DNA of 64,000 nucleotides from Nevskia sp964451925 (GCA_964451925.1 CAYVKA010000006.1:49729-113728), one strand, 5' to 3'; shown: positions 7,993 through 17,015, counted from the stretch's first letter. The notes: generated from the sequence alone by a model not told the origin. Made by a program: numbers and translations.

Positions 7993-8982
7993 ATGCACGT
8001 AGCCGTGACGGGCGGGGGCGGGCGGCTGGGCTGTTCGCTGGTGCGGGCGCTGCTGGCGCGCGGCGACCGGGTGCGGGTGCTGGAGCCCGGCGTGGCGGTG
8101 CCGGCTTCGCTGGCCGGACTCGACGTGGAGCTGATCCGCGGTTCGGTGCTGTCCGCGGACGACGTGGCGCGGCTGGTCGAGGGCGTGGACCTGGTGTTCC
8201 ATCTCGCCGCCAAGGTCAACCTGGACCGCGACCGCGACGGCAGTATCCGCGCCGTCAACGTCGAGGGCACGCGCACCGTGGCCGAGGCCTGCCTGAAACG
8301 CGGCATCCGCCTGGTGCACTGCTCCTCGCACCATGCGCTGGTGCGCCATCCGCTGCATCAGCCGCTGGACGAGTCGCGGCCACTGGCGTTGGACGAGCCC
8401 TGCGACTACCACCGGTGCAAGGCCCTGGCCGAGCAGCTGATCCAGCAACTGGTGCGCGAACGCGGCCTCGACGCCGTGGTGGTCAGCCCCGGCACCATGA
8501 TCGGCCCCGAGGATTACGAGCCCTCGCTGATGGGCAAGGCGCTGATCGACCTGTACCACCGGCGCATTCCGCTGCTGATGGAGGTGGTCAGTGACTACGT
8601 CGATGTGCGTGACGTCGCCGCCGGCATGATCGCCGCCGCGCAGAATGGGCGGCGCGGCGAGCGCTACCTGCTCACCGGCGAAGTGCTCGACCTGCGCACG
8701 ATCGGCGGTTACTGGCAGGAACTGACCGGCGTGGCCATACCCCGCAAGGTGATGCCCTTGTGGGTCGCCTGGGCCCTGCTGCCCTTCACCACGCTGGCGG
8801 CGCGCCTGAGCGGCAAGCCGCCGCTGTTCACCCCGGGCGTGCTGCGTGCCAGCGTGTCGAACAGCGTGGTGTCGCATGCCAAGGCCGCAGCCGAGCTGGG
8901 CTTTGCACCGCGCGGCACGCGCCAGTCGCTGGCCGATGCGCTGCAGTTCTACCGGGCACAGGGCTGGGTGCCGGCGCTGTAG
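7993..8982 (+). CDS. NAD-dependent epimerase / 3beta-hydroxysteroid dehydrogenase-like
   Basis: A 329-residue extended-SDR protein: TGGGGRLGCSLVRALLARGD at the N-terminus, VFHLAAKVNLDRD, NVEGTRTVAEAC, and catalytic YHRCK near residue 140. The C-terminus has a hydrophobic segment (LWVAWALLPFTTLA) typical of membrane-associated 3beta-HSD/isomerases. AGGGGAGAGCC supports the start. The family oxidises 3beta-hydroxyl groups or acts on nucleotide sugars; in this setting a steroid hydroxyl is the likely target. It ends about 130 bp before the convergent metallo-hydrolase gene. Confidence 0.8.
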   Translation: MHVAVTGGGGRLGCSLVRALLARGDRVRVLEPGVAVPASLAGLDVELIRGSVLSADDVARLVEGVDLVFHLAAKVNLDRDRDGSIRAVNVEGTRTVAEACLKRGIRLVHCSSHHALVRHPLHQPLDESRPLALDEPCDYHRCKALAEQLIQQLVRERGLDAVVVSPGTMIGPEDYEPSLMGKALIDLYHRRIPLLMEVVSDYVDVRDVAAGMIAAAQNGRRGERYLLTGEVLDLRTIGGYWQELTGVAIPRKVMPLWVAWALLPFTTLAARLSGKPPLFTPGVLRASVSNSVVSHAKAAAELGFAPRGTRQSLADALQFYRAQGWVPAL

Positions 8983-9116
8983 CGCAAAGTGCCACGCTTC
9001 TCCGGCCGCAGGAAGGCTGTGGTCCTGTCTCCGGTCGGTCGGCTTCGCTGCGCTTGAGCCGACCTGCGCAATCCCGGGCTTTACGGCGGCAGCCCAGGTT
9101 CCGGTTGTGCCGCGCC

Positions 9117-10061
9117 TCAGTGGAAACAATCCAGGTCGTCGGCGAAAGCCACCGGCCCTGGATACGCCGCGGCGATAGCCTGGCGCGTTTCCGCTTCGCG
9201 GCCGAGCGTGCGCAGCATGCGGTGCGACAGCACCAGGGATTTCACCCTGGCGCTGGCCGCGATCCGCCCGATCACGGACGGCGGCATGTGCAGTTGCAGC
9301 AAGGTGCCGCCGGTGCCCTCGGGCACGGCGTTGTGCGCCAGCAGCAGGTCCGCATGCTGCGCCAGCATTTCGAGATTGCCGTTGATGCCGCTGGTATCGC
9401 CGGAAAAGACCAGGGTCTTGCCGCCGATGCGAACACGCCAGGCCAGGGCCGGCGCATTGCCATGGAGCATGGTGGCCGCCGCCAGTTCCAGGCCGCCGCC
9501 CGAAAAAACCGGCTGGATGCCCTGTGCCGGCGGGGCGACATCGTGTGCTTCCAGCTTGAAGCCGGAGTTCTCGGCGTTGAGGAAATCACCCAGGTAGCGA
9601 TATGCCCCGCGCCGCGGGTCGAACAGGGCGGCGAGCCATTCGCTGGTGGCGGGAAAGGACTCGTTGCCGGCGGGGCCGTATACCGGCAGCGGCTGCTGCC
9701 GGTCCTCGAAATAGGCCGACTTCATCAGCGCCGGAAAGTCGGCGCTGTGGTCGATGTGCAGGTGCGAAAACAGGATCACGTCGAGCGTCGCCACCCGCGC
9801 TCCGGACTGGCCGAAGCGCAGTGCGCTGCCGCCGCCGCTGTCGAGCAGCACCTGCGCGCGGCCGTCCTGCCACACCAGATAGCTGCTGGAAGCGCGCCGG
9901 TCCCCGGTTTCCGGGCCGCCCGATCCGAGCACCTGCAGTTCCACGCCGTGACCGGTGCAGGCCCGGGGATGCGCCCTGGCGGTCGCCGCCTGGAGCGGCA
10001 CAGCGGCGCAGACCAGGCCGAGGCCGAGCCACAGCCGCAGGGCCAATCGCCGCTTGATCAT
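9117..10061 (-). CDS. Secreted metallo-beta-lactamase-fold hydrolase
   Basis: A 314-residue protein starting with a Sec-type signal peptide (Arg-rich start, LWLGLGLVCAAVPLQA, probable cut near residue 25). The zinc-binding HLHIDH motif follows, then a later SGDTSG and SHRM. It resembles periplasmic MBL-fold proteins of the arylsulfatase/tRNase Z-like group. Substrate unknown; hydrolysis of an ester or sulfate on an external sterol is possible. The start has only a weak ribosome site. The following cupin gene is upstream on the same strand with a 35-bp gap, so the two may be cotranscribed. Confidence 0.75.
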   Translation of the reverse strand: MIKRRLALRLWLGLGLVCAAVPLQAATARAHPRACTGHGVELQVLGSGGPETGDRRASSSYLVWQDGRAQVLLDSGGGSALRFGQSGARVATLDVILFSHLHIDHSADFPALMKSAYFEDRQQPLPVYGPAGNESFPATSEWLAALFDPRRGAYRYLGDFLNAENSGFKLEAHDVAPPAQGIQPVFSGGGLELAAATMLHGNAPALAWRVRIGGKTLVFSGDTSGINGNLEMLAQHADLLLAHNAVPEGTGGTLLQLHMPPSVIGRIAASARVKSLVLSHRMLRTLGREAETRQAIAAAYPGPVAFADDLDCFH

Positions 10062-10096
10062 GCCGGAAGGGCGGCGCGGAAACGTTCCGCGCGCTT

Positions 10097-10627
10097 CTAT
10101 TCCCCGTCCCAGTAGTCCAGCGTACCCCCGGCGCGACCGACGTACTGGAAGCCCTGCGGCTTGCCGTCCGCGCCGGGCGGGTACTCGGCACGGATGGCGA
10201 ACTTGCCGGAATTCGGATAGTCGCAGACCTCCGGCGTTAGCTTGGTGCTCACCGCCAGGACCTTCAACTCGCGGTCCGAGGTGTTGACGATCTGGTGCGC
10301 CGTTTCCGGCCCGCCGGGCGGGCAGGCGATGACATCGCCGGCGCGCAGCGGGTGGCGCGCGCCGCCCAGGCGCAGTTCGCCGCGGCCCTCGATGACGAAG
10401 AACATCTCCTCGTTGACGCGGTGATTGTGCAGCGGGAACGCCTGCTTGCCCGGCGCGATGATGGTCAGGTTGTAACCCAGCTTCTGCGCGCCCAGCGTCT
10501 GGCCGATGAAGCCCAGCCGTGCGTCGAATTTTTCCAGGATGTGGGCCGGCGGTTCCTTCGGCGCGAGCTGGCGCAGCGGAATGCACGGCACATCGGCGAT
10601 GTTGAGGATCGGTGGCTTGGTGGTCAT
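10097..10627 (-). CDS. Cupin-domain protein
   Basis: A 176-residue single-cupin protein. Cupin motif 1 reads PLHNHRVNEEMFFVIEGRGE (His, His, Glu metal ligands) and motif 2 follows in GDVIACPPGGPETAHQIVNT. The soluble cytoplasmic product is probably metal-binding. Cupins of this length include dioxygenases, isomerases and sugar-binding proteins; nothing narrows it here. It is the first gene of a pair with the secreted MBL-fold hydrolase and is separated from the LuxR gene by about 100 bp on the other side. Confidence 0.75.
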   Translation of the reverse strand: MTTKPPILNIADVPCIPLRQLAPKEPPAHILEKFDARLGFIGQTLGAQKLGYNLTIIAPGKQAFPLHNHRVNEEMFFVIEGRGELRLGGARHPLRAGDVIACPPGGPETAHQIVNTSDRELKVLAVSTKLTPEVCDYPNSGKFAIRAEYPPGADGKPQGFQYVGRAGGTLDYWDGE

Positions 10628-10731
10628 GGGTGACGTTCAGGAAAAGGTTATGCCCAAGCCTAGCCGGAAGATCGGCGCCCGCATAGCTGGCGACCACAGG
10701 GCCCCGCCTGCGGGCTGCGCTCCGGGCGACG

Positions 10732-11946
10732 CTAGCCCAGCGTGATGACGCTGTTCAGCAGCAGGCGCACCAGCATGGTCTGCCGCGTCACACCGGTCTT
10801 GCAGAAGATCGAGCGCAGGTGGGTGCGGGCGGTGTTGCGCCGCACATCCATTTTCTCGGCCGCCTCGTCCAGCGTCAGGCCGTCGGCCAGCAGCAGGGCC
10901 AGCGAGGCTTCCATGCGGGTCAGGCCGAACAGCCGGCGCACCAGCTCGTGCGAGGGCTGGGCGGCGCTGGATTCGGGGTCGCGCAGGAACACCGCCACGG
11001 CCGGACGCTGGCGGCTTTCCGACCAGGTGCCGAGCGGGATCTGCCGCACCAGCACGCCGAGCTTGGCGCGGCCGGAGGGGCGGGTGACGGACATGGCCTC
11101 GACCACGCCGGGGGTCCTGTCGGCGGCGGTGCTGCTGAGTGCCTGGCGCACCATGCGCTGCAGTTCGCGGCCTTCCTGGGTCACTTCCACCGAGAGGTTG
11201 TTGCCGCTGAGCCAGATGCCGTCCTTCTCCGCCAGGATGCGGCGCGCTTCCTGATTGGTTTCGAGGATGGTGCCGTTCTGCGAGAAGCTGATGATGCCCA
11301 GCAGCATGCGGTTGACGGTACCGGCAAACAGCTGGCGCTCGCATTCGAGGAAATCGAGGCGGGCATGCAGCTGGATCGAGCGCTTCAGGTGCGGCAGCAG
11401 GAAGCGGATCAGCGCCTTGTCCTCGCTGCTGAAGGGCTGCGCCTCGTGCGAGCGCGTGATGCGCAGGCGGCACTCGATGCCTTCCTTGGTGTAGATGTCG
11501 GCGCCGAGCAGGTGGCGCACGCCGAGCGGGCGCAGGTACTCCTGATACACCGTGCTCTGCAGCCACTGCTTGCCGATCAGCTCCTCGGCGGTGACCACTT
11601 CGCCCTCGGCCAGGCGCACGAACGGGTCCATGGCGAAGAAATGGGTCTCGTAGGCTTCGATGCCCTGCTTGGTCACGGTGCCGGTGTTGATCATCACGCC
11701 GGCGTTTTCCGAGGACGGCGGGCGCAGCATCAGCGTGACGTGGGCGGCCTGCAGGCTGTCGCGCATCAGCTGCAGCGCGGCCTGCCATGGCGGTGATTCC
11801 ATGGCGCCTTCGTAGATGGCGCCGATCAGGCGGTCGAGCGGGGCCAGGCCCACGGCTTCCGCCAGGTTGTCCAGGGAGAACTTGCCGCCGGCGCGGCCGA
11901 TGGACCCTTCGTTGTCGCTGAATGTCGACTTCGCTACCAAAGGCAT
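10732..11946 (-). CDS. LuxR-type transcriptional regulator (TeiR-like candidate)
   Basis: A 404-residue protein: an N-terminal sensory region of about 330 residues with a PAS-like part (NRMLLGIISFSQNGTILETN), then a C-terminal helix-turn-helix (LTRMEASLALLLADGLTLDE, AAEKMDVRRNTARTHLRSIF). The architecture and length resemble TeiR, the LuxR-type activator of steroid degradation in Comamonas testosteroni; this is a family-level analogy, not a proven orthology. The start at 11946 has GAGGAGG at ideal spacing, so the longer reading frame reaching over the KSI gene is spurious. It is divergent from the ketosteroid isomerase gene, which places it well to control steroid genes. Confidence 0.75.
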   Translation of the reverse strand: MPLVAKSTFSDNEGSIGRAGGKFSLDNLAEAVGLAPLDRLIGAIYEGAMESPPWQAALQLMRDSLQAAHVTLMLRPPSSENAGVMINTGTVTKQGIEAYETHFFAMDPFVRLAEGEVVTAEELIGKQWLQSTVYQEYLRPLGVRHLLGADIYTKEGIECRLRITRSHEAQPFSSEDKALIRFLLPHLKRSIQLHARLDFLECERQLFAGTVNRMLLGIISFSQNGTILETNQEARRILAEKDGIWLSGNNLSVEVTQEGRELQRMVRQALSSTAADRTPGVVEAMSVTRPSGRAKLGVLVRQIPLGTWSESRQRPAVAVFLRDPESSAAQPSHELVRRLFGLTRMEASLALLLADGLTLDEAAEKMDVRRNTARTHLRSIFCKTGVTRQTMLVRLLLNSVITLG

Positions 11947-12243
11947 TGACCCTCCTCGCTCCGTCATGCCGAACTCCGCCCCCGGCGCCTGTGGGGATAG
12001 GTATGGGCGCCATGGACGCAGCCACTCGTGCTTCGATCGCCTGTTTCGGTTCCGGTCCTCTCTGATCGGGACGGCTTCCGGGGAAGCCTGCACTTTATGG
12101 CCTAAGTATATGCCAGGGATTAACCCGAACGGACGATTCTGGAGCATAGCCCCACGATGGAGCATGGCGCATTGACATTTGCCGCCATTGGCGCCGTTTT
12201 TACGGCCCTTGACGGCGGCCCTTCCACCCCGACGGACAAGCGG
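11947..12243. promoter_or_regulatory. Divergent control region between LuxR gene and ketosteroid isomerase
   Basis: About 300 bp without a convincing gene. It contains a perfect inverted repeat GGCTTCC-GG-GGAAGCC (12073-12088) and, on the minus strand, a TATACT box (12105-12110) that could be the -10 of the regulator gene. No clear -35 was found. The dyad is a candidate operator. Confidence 0.45.
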
Positions 12244-12621
12244 ATGCCCAGCGAAAACCTGATGAAGCAGGCCATGCAGGCCTATATCGACGCCTTCAAC
12301 CGTTCCGACGCCCAGGGGGTGATCGACCTCTACGCCGACGACGCCACTGTGGAAGACCCGGTCGGCAAGGACGTGATACGCGGCAAGGAGAAGATCGCCG
12401 CCTTCTACCGCATGTCCATCGCCACCGGCGCCCGCCTGTCCCTGGCCGCCCCGGTGCGCGCCTCCCACGGCAATTCCGCCGCCATGGCCTTCGACGTGCG
12501 GCTCGACATGCCGCAGGGCCGGGCGTTGATCCGCGTCATCGACGTGATGACTTTCAACGAGGCCGGCAAATTCACCTCGATGCGCGCTTTCTGGGGGCCA
12601 GGCGACATGGAGATGGCCTGA
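12244..12621 (+). CDS. ksi: Steroid Delta5-isomerase (ketosteroid isomerase)
   Basis: The 125-residue product has the size of characterised bacterial ketosteroid isomerases and aligns with them end to end by recall. It shares YADDATVEDPVG, IAAFYR, PVRASHGNSAAMAF and VIDVMTFNEAGK. The catalytic residues are all present: Tyr14 (oxyanion hole), Asp38 (base, in VEDP) and Asp100 (second oxyanion donor, in RVIDVM). The enzyme moves the C5=C6 double bond of 3-oxo-Delta5 steroids to C4=C5, feeding KstD. The ATG at 12244 gives the family length; an upstream in-frame ATG would add 29 non-homologous residues. It is divergent from the LuxR-type regulator. Confidence 0.93.
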   Translation: MPSENLMKQAMQAYIDAFNRSDAQGVIDLYADDATVEDPVGKDVIRGKEKIAAFYRMSIATGARLSLAAPVRASHGNSAAMAFDVRLDMPQGRALIRVIDVMTFNEAGKFTSMRAFWGPGDMEMA

Positions 12622-12726
12622 GACCCGGGCGCCCGTCATGCCCGCCATGGGGGCGCACAGCGGTAAACGTGTCCTGCATCGGGAGCGGAGGCCGGCGCCT
12701 GGGCGGCCGTCCGCCCGGGTGGATGC

Positions 12727-12999
12727 TCAGGCCCCGGAGCCGAGCGCGCCAAGCACCTCGAGAACGAGCTGCCTGCCTTCGAGCAGGTAGGCCCTGACCT
12801 GCGGGTCCTTGACGCTGTCCGGAATCCCTTCGTCGGCGCCGATGATCTGGGCGATCTCGCTCAACTCCGCGTCGAGCGTCTTTCCCTGTGCCCCGTGCGC
12901 GATGATGATTTCAGTGAGCGACCCCGGCACATAGTCGGCCATGTGCGCAGGGGGGCCTTTCTCGATATAGCTCTTGCAGCGCGTATCAAGCTTGTTCAC
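12727..12999 (-). CDS. Small hypothetical protein
   Basis: A 90-residue soluble protein from a GTG start, with a GAGGG-like ribosome site about ten bases upstream. The sequence (MADYVPGSLTEIIIAHG, then LDAELSEIAQIIGADEGIP) is helix-rich and acidic, without signal peptide or membrane span. I do not recognise it. It sits convergent to ksi and upstream of nothing obvious on its strand. Coding potential is supported by the third-position GC pattern and length, but a missed alternative start is possible. Confidence 0.5.
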   Translation of the reverse strand: MNKLDTRCKSYIEKGPPAHMADYVPGSLTEIIIAHGAQGKTLDAELSEIAQIIGADEGIPDSVKDPQVRAYLLEGRQLVLEVLGALGSGA

Positions 13000-13231
13000 T
13001 TTTGGAAACCCTCACAGCGAACGCCGGTTGAGCGCATCGACGGCCACAACCTGTTGCCGCATTGGAGCGGTTCCCGAATCAAGCTGGTCATGAGGCGGTG
13101 ATTCCGCGGCAACCAGCTGGCAATGTCGCCGAATTGAACCGCGAAATCAATGCTTTCGCCTCCCCTTCTCGAAATAGGTATCGTCCGTCCCCGGGTCCGG
13201 ATGGTCGTTGGATTCCGCGCTCATTTCAGGG

Positions 13232-13642
13232 TCATAGACGCATCATCGGCTCCAGCGGCGCGCCGGTACGCGCGGCCCGCAGCGGCGCGGTATCCATGTA
13301 GACGCGCTCCTCGACGATGCGTCCGTCCCGCAGGCGCAGTTTGTCGACACCGCGCCAGTCGAAGCGCTTGCCGTTGGCGACACGGGTGCTCTGCCACTCG
13401 ATGGTCACGGTGTCGCCGCGTGCGCTCCAGTCGAGCAGCTGCCACACCAGGTCGGGCGCGGCTTCTTTCTGGATTTCGTTGAGCCGGCCGAGCTCGCTGC
13501 CGGGCAGGGGGAGATCAAGCAGCGGCGTGTGCAGCAGACCGTCGGGATGCCACAGGGAAAGGAAGGCGGCGCTATCGCGCGCCGCCCAAGCGGCTGCGAA
13601 GCGTGTGACGAAGTCCTGCACCTCGTGATCGGTCATGGCCAT
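13232..13642 (-). CDS. NTF2-like (KSI/SnoaL superfamily) protein
   Basis: A protein of 136 residues if started at MAMTDHEVQDF (an ATG two codons inside, at 13636, is equally possible and sits better behind a GAG). It has a typical NTF2 pattern: FVTRFAAAWAARDSAAFLSL, WHPDGLLHTPLL, then VTIEWQSTRVANGKRFDWRG and GRIVEERVYMD. It differs from the true KSI at 12244 and lacks its VEDP motif, so it is not assigned isomerase activity. It is divergent from hsaA with about 230 bp between, probably containing the hsaA promoter. Confidence 0.7.
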   Translation of the reverse strand: MAMTDHEVQDFVTRFAAAWAARDSAAFLSLWHPDGLLHTPLLDLPLPGSELGRLNEIQKEAAPDLVWQLLDWSARGDTVTIEWQSTRVANGKRFDWRGVDKLRLRDGRIVEERVYMDTAPLRAARTGAPLEPMMRL

Positions 13643-13870
13643 GCTCGCGTTGGATTGCGGGCACTGTAGGGCGCGCGAGCGGCTCCGTCTGGCCGCATTC
13701 GGACCCTGCCAACAATGCGCCTGTAGGCCACTAGTCATTTCGGACGATGACGCATCCGCGCTTTTCTGTGAAAAAGATCATCGACAAAAGCCGGTTGCCG
13801 CGCCCTCCGTCGGCGCGCCTGTCCGCGTTCAAAAACCGATCGAATTTCCTTAGAGTTTCAGGAGGATGCT

Positions 13871-15073
13871 GTGCCCACCCAAGCCCAAAAGGCCAGCCCG
13901 CTGGTCAGTCCCGAAATCCTGTTGCAGCGTGCCCGCGAGATGGTGCCTGTGCTGGCCTCCCGCGCCAGCAAGACCGAGGAGCTGCGCCGCGTGCCGGACG
14001 AGACGGTGGCGGAGATGCAGGCGGCCGGTTTCTTCCGTGTGCTGCAGGCCAAGCAGTACGGCGGCTACGAGATGGACCCGCAGGTGTTCTACGACATCTG
14101 CATGACGCTGGCCGAGGGCTGCATGTCCACCGCCTGGATCTACGGCGTCATCGGCGTGCACAACTGGCAGCTGGCTTGCTTTGACCCGCGCGCCTCGGAC
14201 GAGGTGTGGAAGGACGACACCTCGACCCTGGTGGCCTCGACCTACATGCCCAAGGGCCAGGTCAAGCCGGTCGAGGGCGGTTTCCAGTTCAGCGGGCGCT
14301 GGGGCTTCTCCTCCGGCATCGACCACTGCCAGTGGGTGCTGCTCGGCGGCCTGATCTTCCCGGCCGACGGCAAGGGACCGCCGGAGTACCGCACCTTCCT
14401 GCTGCCGCGCAAGGATTTCGAGGTGGTCGACACCTGGCACGTGATGGGCCTCAAGGGTACCGGCAGCAAGGACATCGTGGTCAAGGACGTGTTCGTGCCG
14501 GAATACCGCACGCACAAGGCCAGCGACGGCTTCATGGGCACCAACCCGGGCCGTCACACCTTCACCGCCGACCTGTACAAGCTGCCGTTCGGCCAGATCT
14601 TCGTGCGCGCCGTGTCCTCGGCGGCGATCGGCGGCCTGCAGGGTGCGCTCAACACCTTCCTCGACTTCGCCAAGGTGCGCGTCGGCGACATGGGCAACAA
14701 GACTTCGGAGCAGGCACCGGCGCAGCTGGCCGCTTCCGAGGCGGCGCTGGCCATCGACGAGATGAAGCTGGTGCTGCACCGCAATTTCGACGTGCTGATG
14801 GGCAAGATCCGCGCGAAGCAGCCGCTGGACGACATCACCCAGCGTTCGCACTTCCGCCACCAGGCGGCGCAGGTGGTGGACCGTTGCGCGCGCCACGCCT
14901 ACCAGCTGTTCTCCGCCTGCGGCGGCCGCGGCATCTTCCTCGATTTCCCGCTGCACCGTTACCTGCACGACATCTACGCCGCGCGCGGCCACTATGCCAA
15001 CAACCCCGAGCAGTTCGGCCGCAACTACGGCAGCGTGCTGCTGGGCAAGGAAAACACCGACTATTTCCTCTAG
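13871..15073 (+). CDS. hsaA: 3-HSA hydroxylase, oxygenase component
   Basis: The 400-residue product belongs to the acyl-CoA-dehydrogenase-fold flavin monooxygenases. Diagnostic parts are RRVPDETVAEMQAAGFFRVL, STAWIYGVIGVHNWQLA, SGRWGFSSGIDHCQWVLLGG and a C-terminal IYAARGHYANNPEQFGRNYG. HsaA, with a flavin reductase (HsaB, absent here), hydroxylates 3-HSA to the catechol 3,4-DHSA, the substrate of HsaC. GTG start with AGGAGG at 13859-13864 and ideal spacing. A dispersed hairpin repeat follows, then kstD. HsaA, KstD and HsaC are spread over three operons in this window rather than one. Confidence 0.92.
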   Translation: MPTQAQKASPLVSPEILLQRAREMVPVLASRASKTEELRRVPDETVAEMQAAGFFRVLQAKQYGGYEMDPQVFYDICMTLAEGCMSTAWIYGVIGVHNWQLACFDPRASDEVWKDDTSTLVASTYMPKGQVKPVEGGFQFSGRWGFSSGIDHCQWVLLGGLIFPADGKGPPEYRTFLLPRKDFEVVDTWHVMGLKGTGSKDIVVKDVFVPEYRTHKASDGFMGTNPGRHTFTADLYKLPFGQIFVRAVSSAAIGGLQGALNTFLDFAKVRVGDMGNKTSEQAPAQLAASEAALAIDEMKLVLHRNFDVLMGKIRAKQPLDDITQRSHFRHQAAQVVDRCARHAYQLFSACGGRGIFLDFPLHRYLHDIYAARGHYANNPEQFGRNYGSVLLGKENTDYFL

Positions 15074-15090
15074 GAAAACTTCAGACCCAA

Positions 15091-15169
15091 TCGTCACCCC
15101 CGCGCAGGCGGGGGTCCAGTTTTGATTTCCTCTTCGCAGAACTGGATTCCCGCCCGCGCGGGAATGACG
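15091..15169. repeat. Dispersed hairpin repeat, GTCACCCCCGCGCAGGCGGGGGTCC family
   Basis: The two arms (TCGTCACCCCCGCGCAGGCG and CGCCCGCGCGGGAATGACG) form a long imperfect palindrome between hsaA and kstD. This is a very common intergenic repeat type in GC-rich Proteobacteria, and relatives lie at 4362 and 7335. Confidence 0.75.
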
Positions 15170-15249
15170 CTCAATCAGAAGTGACCTGGTCAGCAGCCAG
15201 CTCCCCCTCCCCTCGGGGCTGGGGCGCAGCATGAAATTCGAGGTTTGCA

Positions 15250-17007
15250 ATGGTCTGTGCGATGGGCATGAATGAATCAGCAGTGGAGCCGCGCGAGTAC
15301 GACGTGATCGTGGTCGGCTCCGGCGCCGGCGGCATGACCGCGGCGCTGTGCGCGCAGGCGCAGGGCCTGTCGGCGCTGGTGATCGAGAAGCAGGACGTCT
15401 ACGGCGGCACCAGCGCGGTGTCCGGCGGCGGCATCTGGATCCCCTGCAACGAGGACATTCCGCGCGTCGGCGGCAACGACTCCTACGACGAGGCGCTGAC
15501 CTATCTCAAGGGCCTGATCGGGGAGGCGGTGCCGCAGCGTCGCATCGAGGCCTATCTGCGCAACGCGCCGGCCATGGTGCGCTTCCTGCGCGAGCGCTTC
15601 GGCGTTGGCTTCCGCGCGGTGAAGAAGTACCCGGACTACTTTCCGGACCACCCGGGCGGCAAGCCCGGCTACCGCACCATGGAGCCGGTGGATTTCGACG
15701 CGCGCCGCCTCGGCGCCGAGTTCGAGCGCCTGCGCGGGCCGTACCAGGGCACGCAGCTGATGGGCCGCATCTCGATGGACCAGGTGGAAGCGCACGTGCT
15801 GTTCACCCGCGGCCCGGGCTGGATCTGGCTAATGCTGCGCATGATGGGCCGCTACTGGTTCGACTTCGCCTGGCGCCGCCGCACGCGGCGCGACCGCCGC
15901 CTGGTGCTGGGGCAGGGCCTGGTCGGCTCGCTGCGCCATGCCATGCAGGAGCACAAGGTGCCGCTGTGGCTGGAGACGGGCTTCGACTCGCTGGTGGTGG
16001 AGAACGGCCGCGTCGGCGGCGTCGATGTGACGCGCCGCGGCCAGAAGCTGCGCCTCAAGGCGCGGCGCGGCGTGATCCTGGCCAGCGGCGGCTTCGAGGC
16101 CAACCAGCAGATGCGCGAGCAGTACCTGCCCAAGCCGACCAGCGCGCAGTGGAGCGCGGCGCCGCCGATCAACCACGGCGACGGCATCCGCGCCGGCCAG
16201 GCCCTGGGCGCCGCCACCGCCTTCATGGACCTGACCTGGGGTTCGCCCACCGTGGTCACCGGCAAGGGCCCGGCCTGCGGCATCTTCGTTGAGCGCGCGC
16301 TGCCCGGCAGCGTGGTGGTCAACAAGCAGGGCAGGCGCTTCGTCAACGAGGCCTGCCCCTATACCGAGTTCGTCTACGCCATGCACGCCGAGCAGGCACG
16401 CAGCGGCGGCGGCGTGCCATGCTGGCTGGTGTTCGACGCCACCTTCCGCAAGAAGTACCCGATGGGACCGCTGCTGCCCGGCCAGATCCAGCCGGATTCG
16501 GCGCTGCCCCGGCATTGGCTGGACCAGGTCTACTACCGCGCCGACACGCTCGACGCACTCGCCGCCAAGATCGGCGTGGACGCCGCCGGGCTGAAGGACA
16601 CCGTGCGGCAGATGGGCGAGTTCGCCGCCCAGGGCCAGGACCCGCAGTTCAAGCGCGGCGGCAACGTGTTCGAGCGCTACTACAGCGACCCCAGCGTCAA
16701 GCCCAACCCCTGCCTGGGGCCGATCGTCAAGGCGCCGTTCTACGCCGCCCGGCTCGACGCCGGCGAGCTCGGCACCAAGGGCGGCCTGCTCACCGACGAG
16801 GCGGCGCGGGTGCTGCGCAGCGACGGCAGCGTCATCGAAGGTCTCTACGCCATCGGCAACTGTTCCGCCGCGGTGATGGGCCGCACCTATGCCGGCCCCG
16901 GCGCCACGCTGGGTCCGGCGATGACCTTTGCCTACGTCGCCGCACAGGAAATCGCCAAGACGGCGGCACCCCGCGCGGCGCAGGCTGGAGTGGCCGCGGC
17001 GGCCTGA
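15250..17007 (+). CDS. kstD: 3-ketosteroid dehydrogenase (KstD family)
   Basis: A 585-residue flavoprotein. The FAD site VVGSGAGGMTAA spans residues 21-32. Residues equivalent to the catalytic set of characterised Delta1-dehydrogenases are visible: Tyr130 (KKYPDYFPDHPGG), Tyr371 (FVNEACPYTEF), Tyr547 and Gly551 (GRTYAGPGATLG). The enzyme removes 1alpha,2beta hydrogens from 3-ketosteroids; some relatives (TesI/Kst4D) act at C4-C5 instead, and sequence alone does not fully exclude that. The start at 15250 has GAGGT upstream; two further in-frame ATGs lie within seven codons. It lies between hsaA and an SDR gene. Confidence 0.9.
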   Translation: MVCAMGMNESAVEPREYDVIVVGSGAGGMTAALCAQAQGLSALVIEKQDVYGGTSAVSGGGIWIPCNEDIPRVGGNDSYDEALTYLKGLIGEAVPQRRIEAYLRNAPAMVRFLRERFGVGFRAVKKYPDYFPDHPGGKPGYRTMEPVDFDARRLGAEFERLRGPYQGTQLMGRISMDQVEAHVLFTRGPGWIWLMLRMMGRYWFDFAWRRRTRRDRRLVLGQGLVGSLRHAMQEHKVPLWLETGFDSLVVENGRVGGVDVTRRGQKLRLKARRGVILASGGFEANQQMREQYLPKPTSAQWSAAPPINHGDGIRAGQALGAATAFMDLTWGSPTVVTGKGPACGIFVERALPGSVVVNKQGRRFVNEACPYTEFVYAMHAEQARSGGGVPCWLVFDATFRKKYPMGPLLPGQIQPDSALPRHWLDQVYYRADTLDALAAKIGVDAAGLKDTVRQMGEFAAQGQDPQFKRGGNVFERYYSDPSVKPNPCLGPIVKAPFYAARLDAGELGTKGGLLTDEAARVLRSDGSVIEGLYAIGNCSAAVMGRTYAGPGATLGPAMTFAYVAAQEIAKTAAPRAAQAGVAAAA

Positions 17008-17015
17008 AGTGCCTT

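Noticed and set aside
12172..12205. TTGACA box as ksi promoter
   Set aside because: TTGACA at 12172 has no acceptable -10 at 16-18 bp, so it is not called as a promoter.
13232..13642. Second ketosteroid isomerase
   Set aside because: The NTF2 fold is present, but the VEDP base motif and the VID oxyanion motif of the real KSI are missing.
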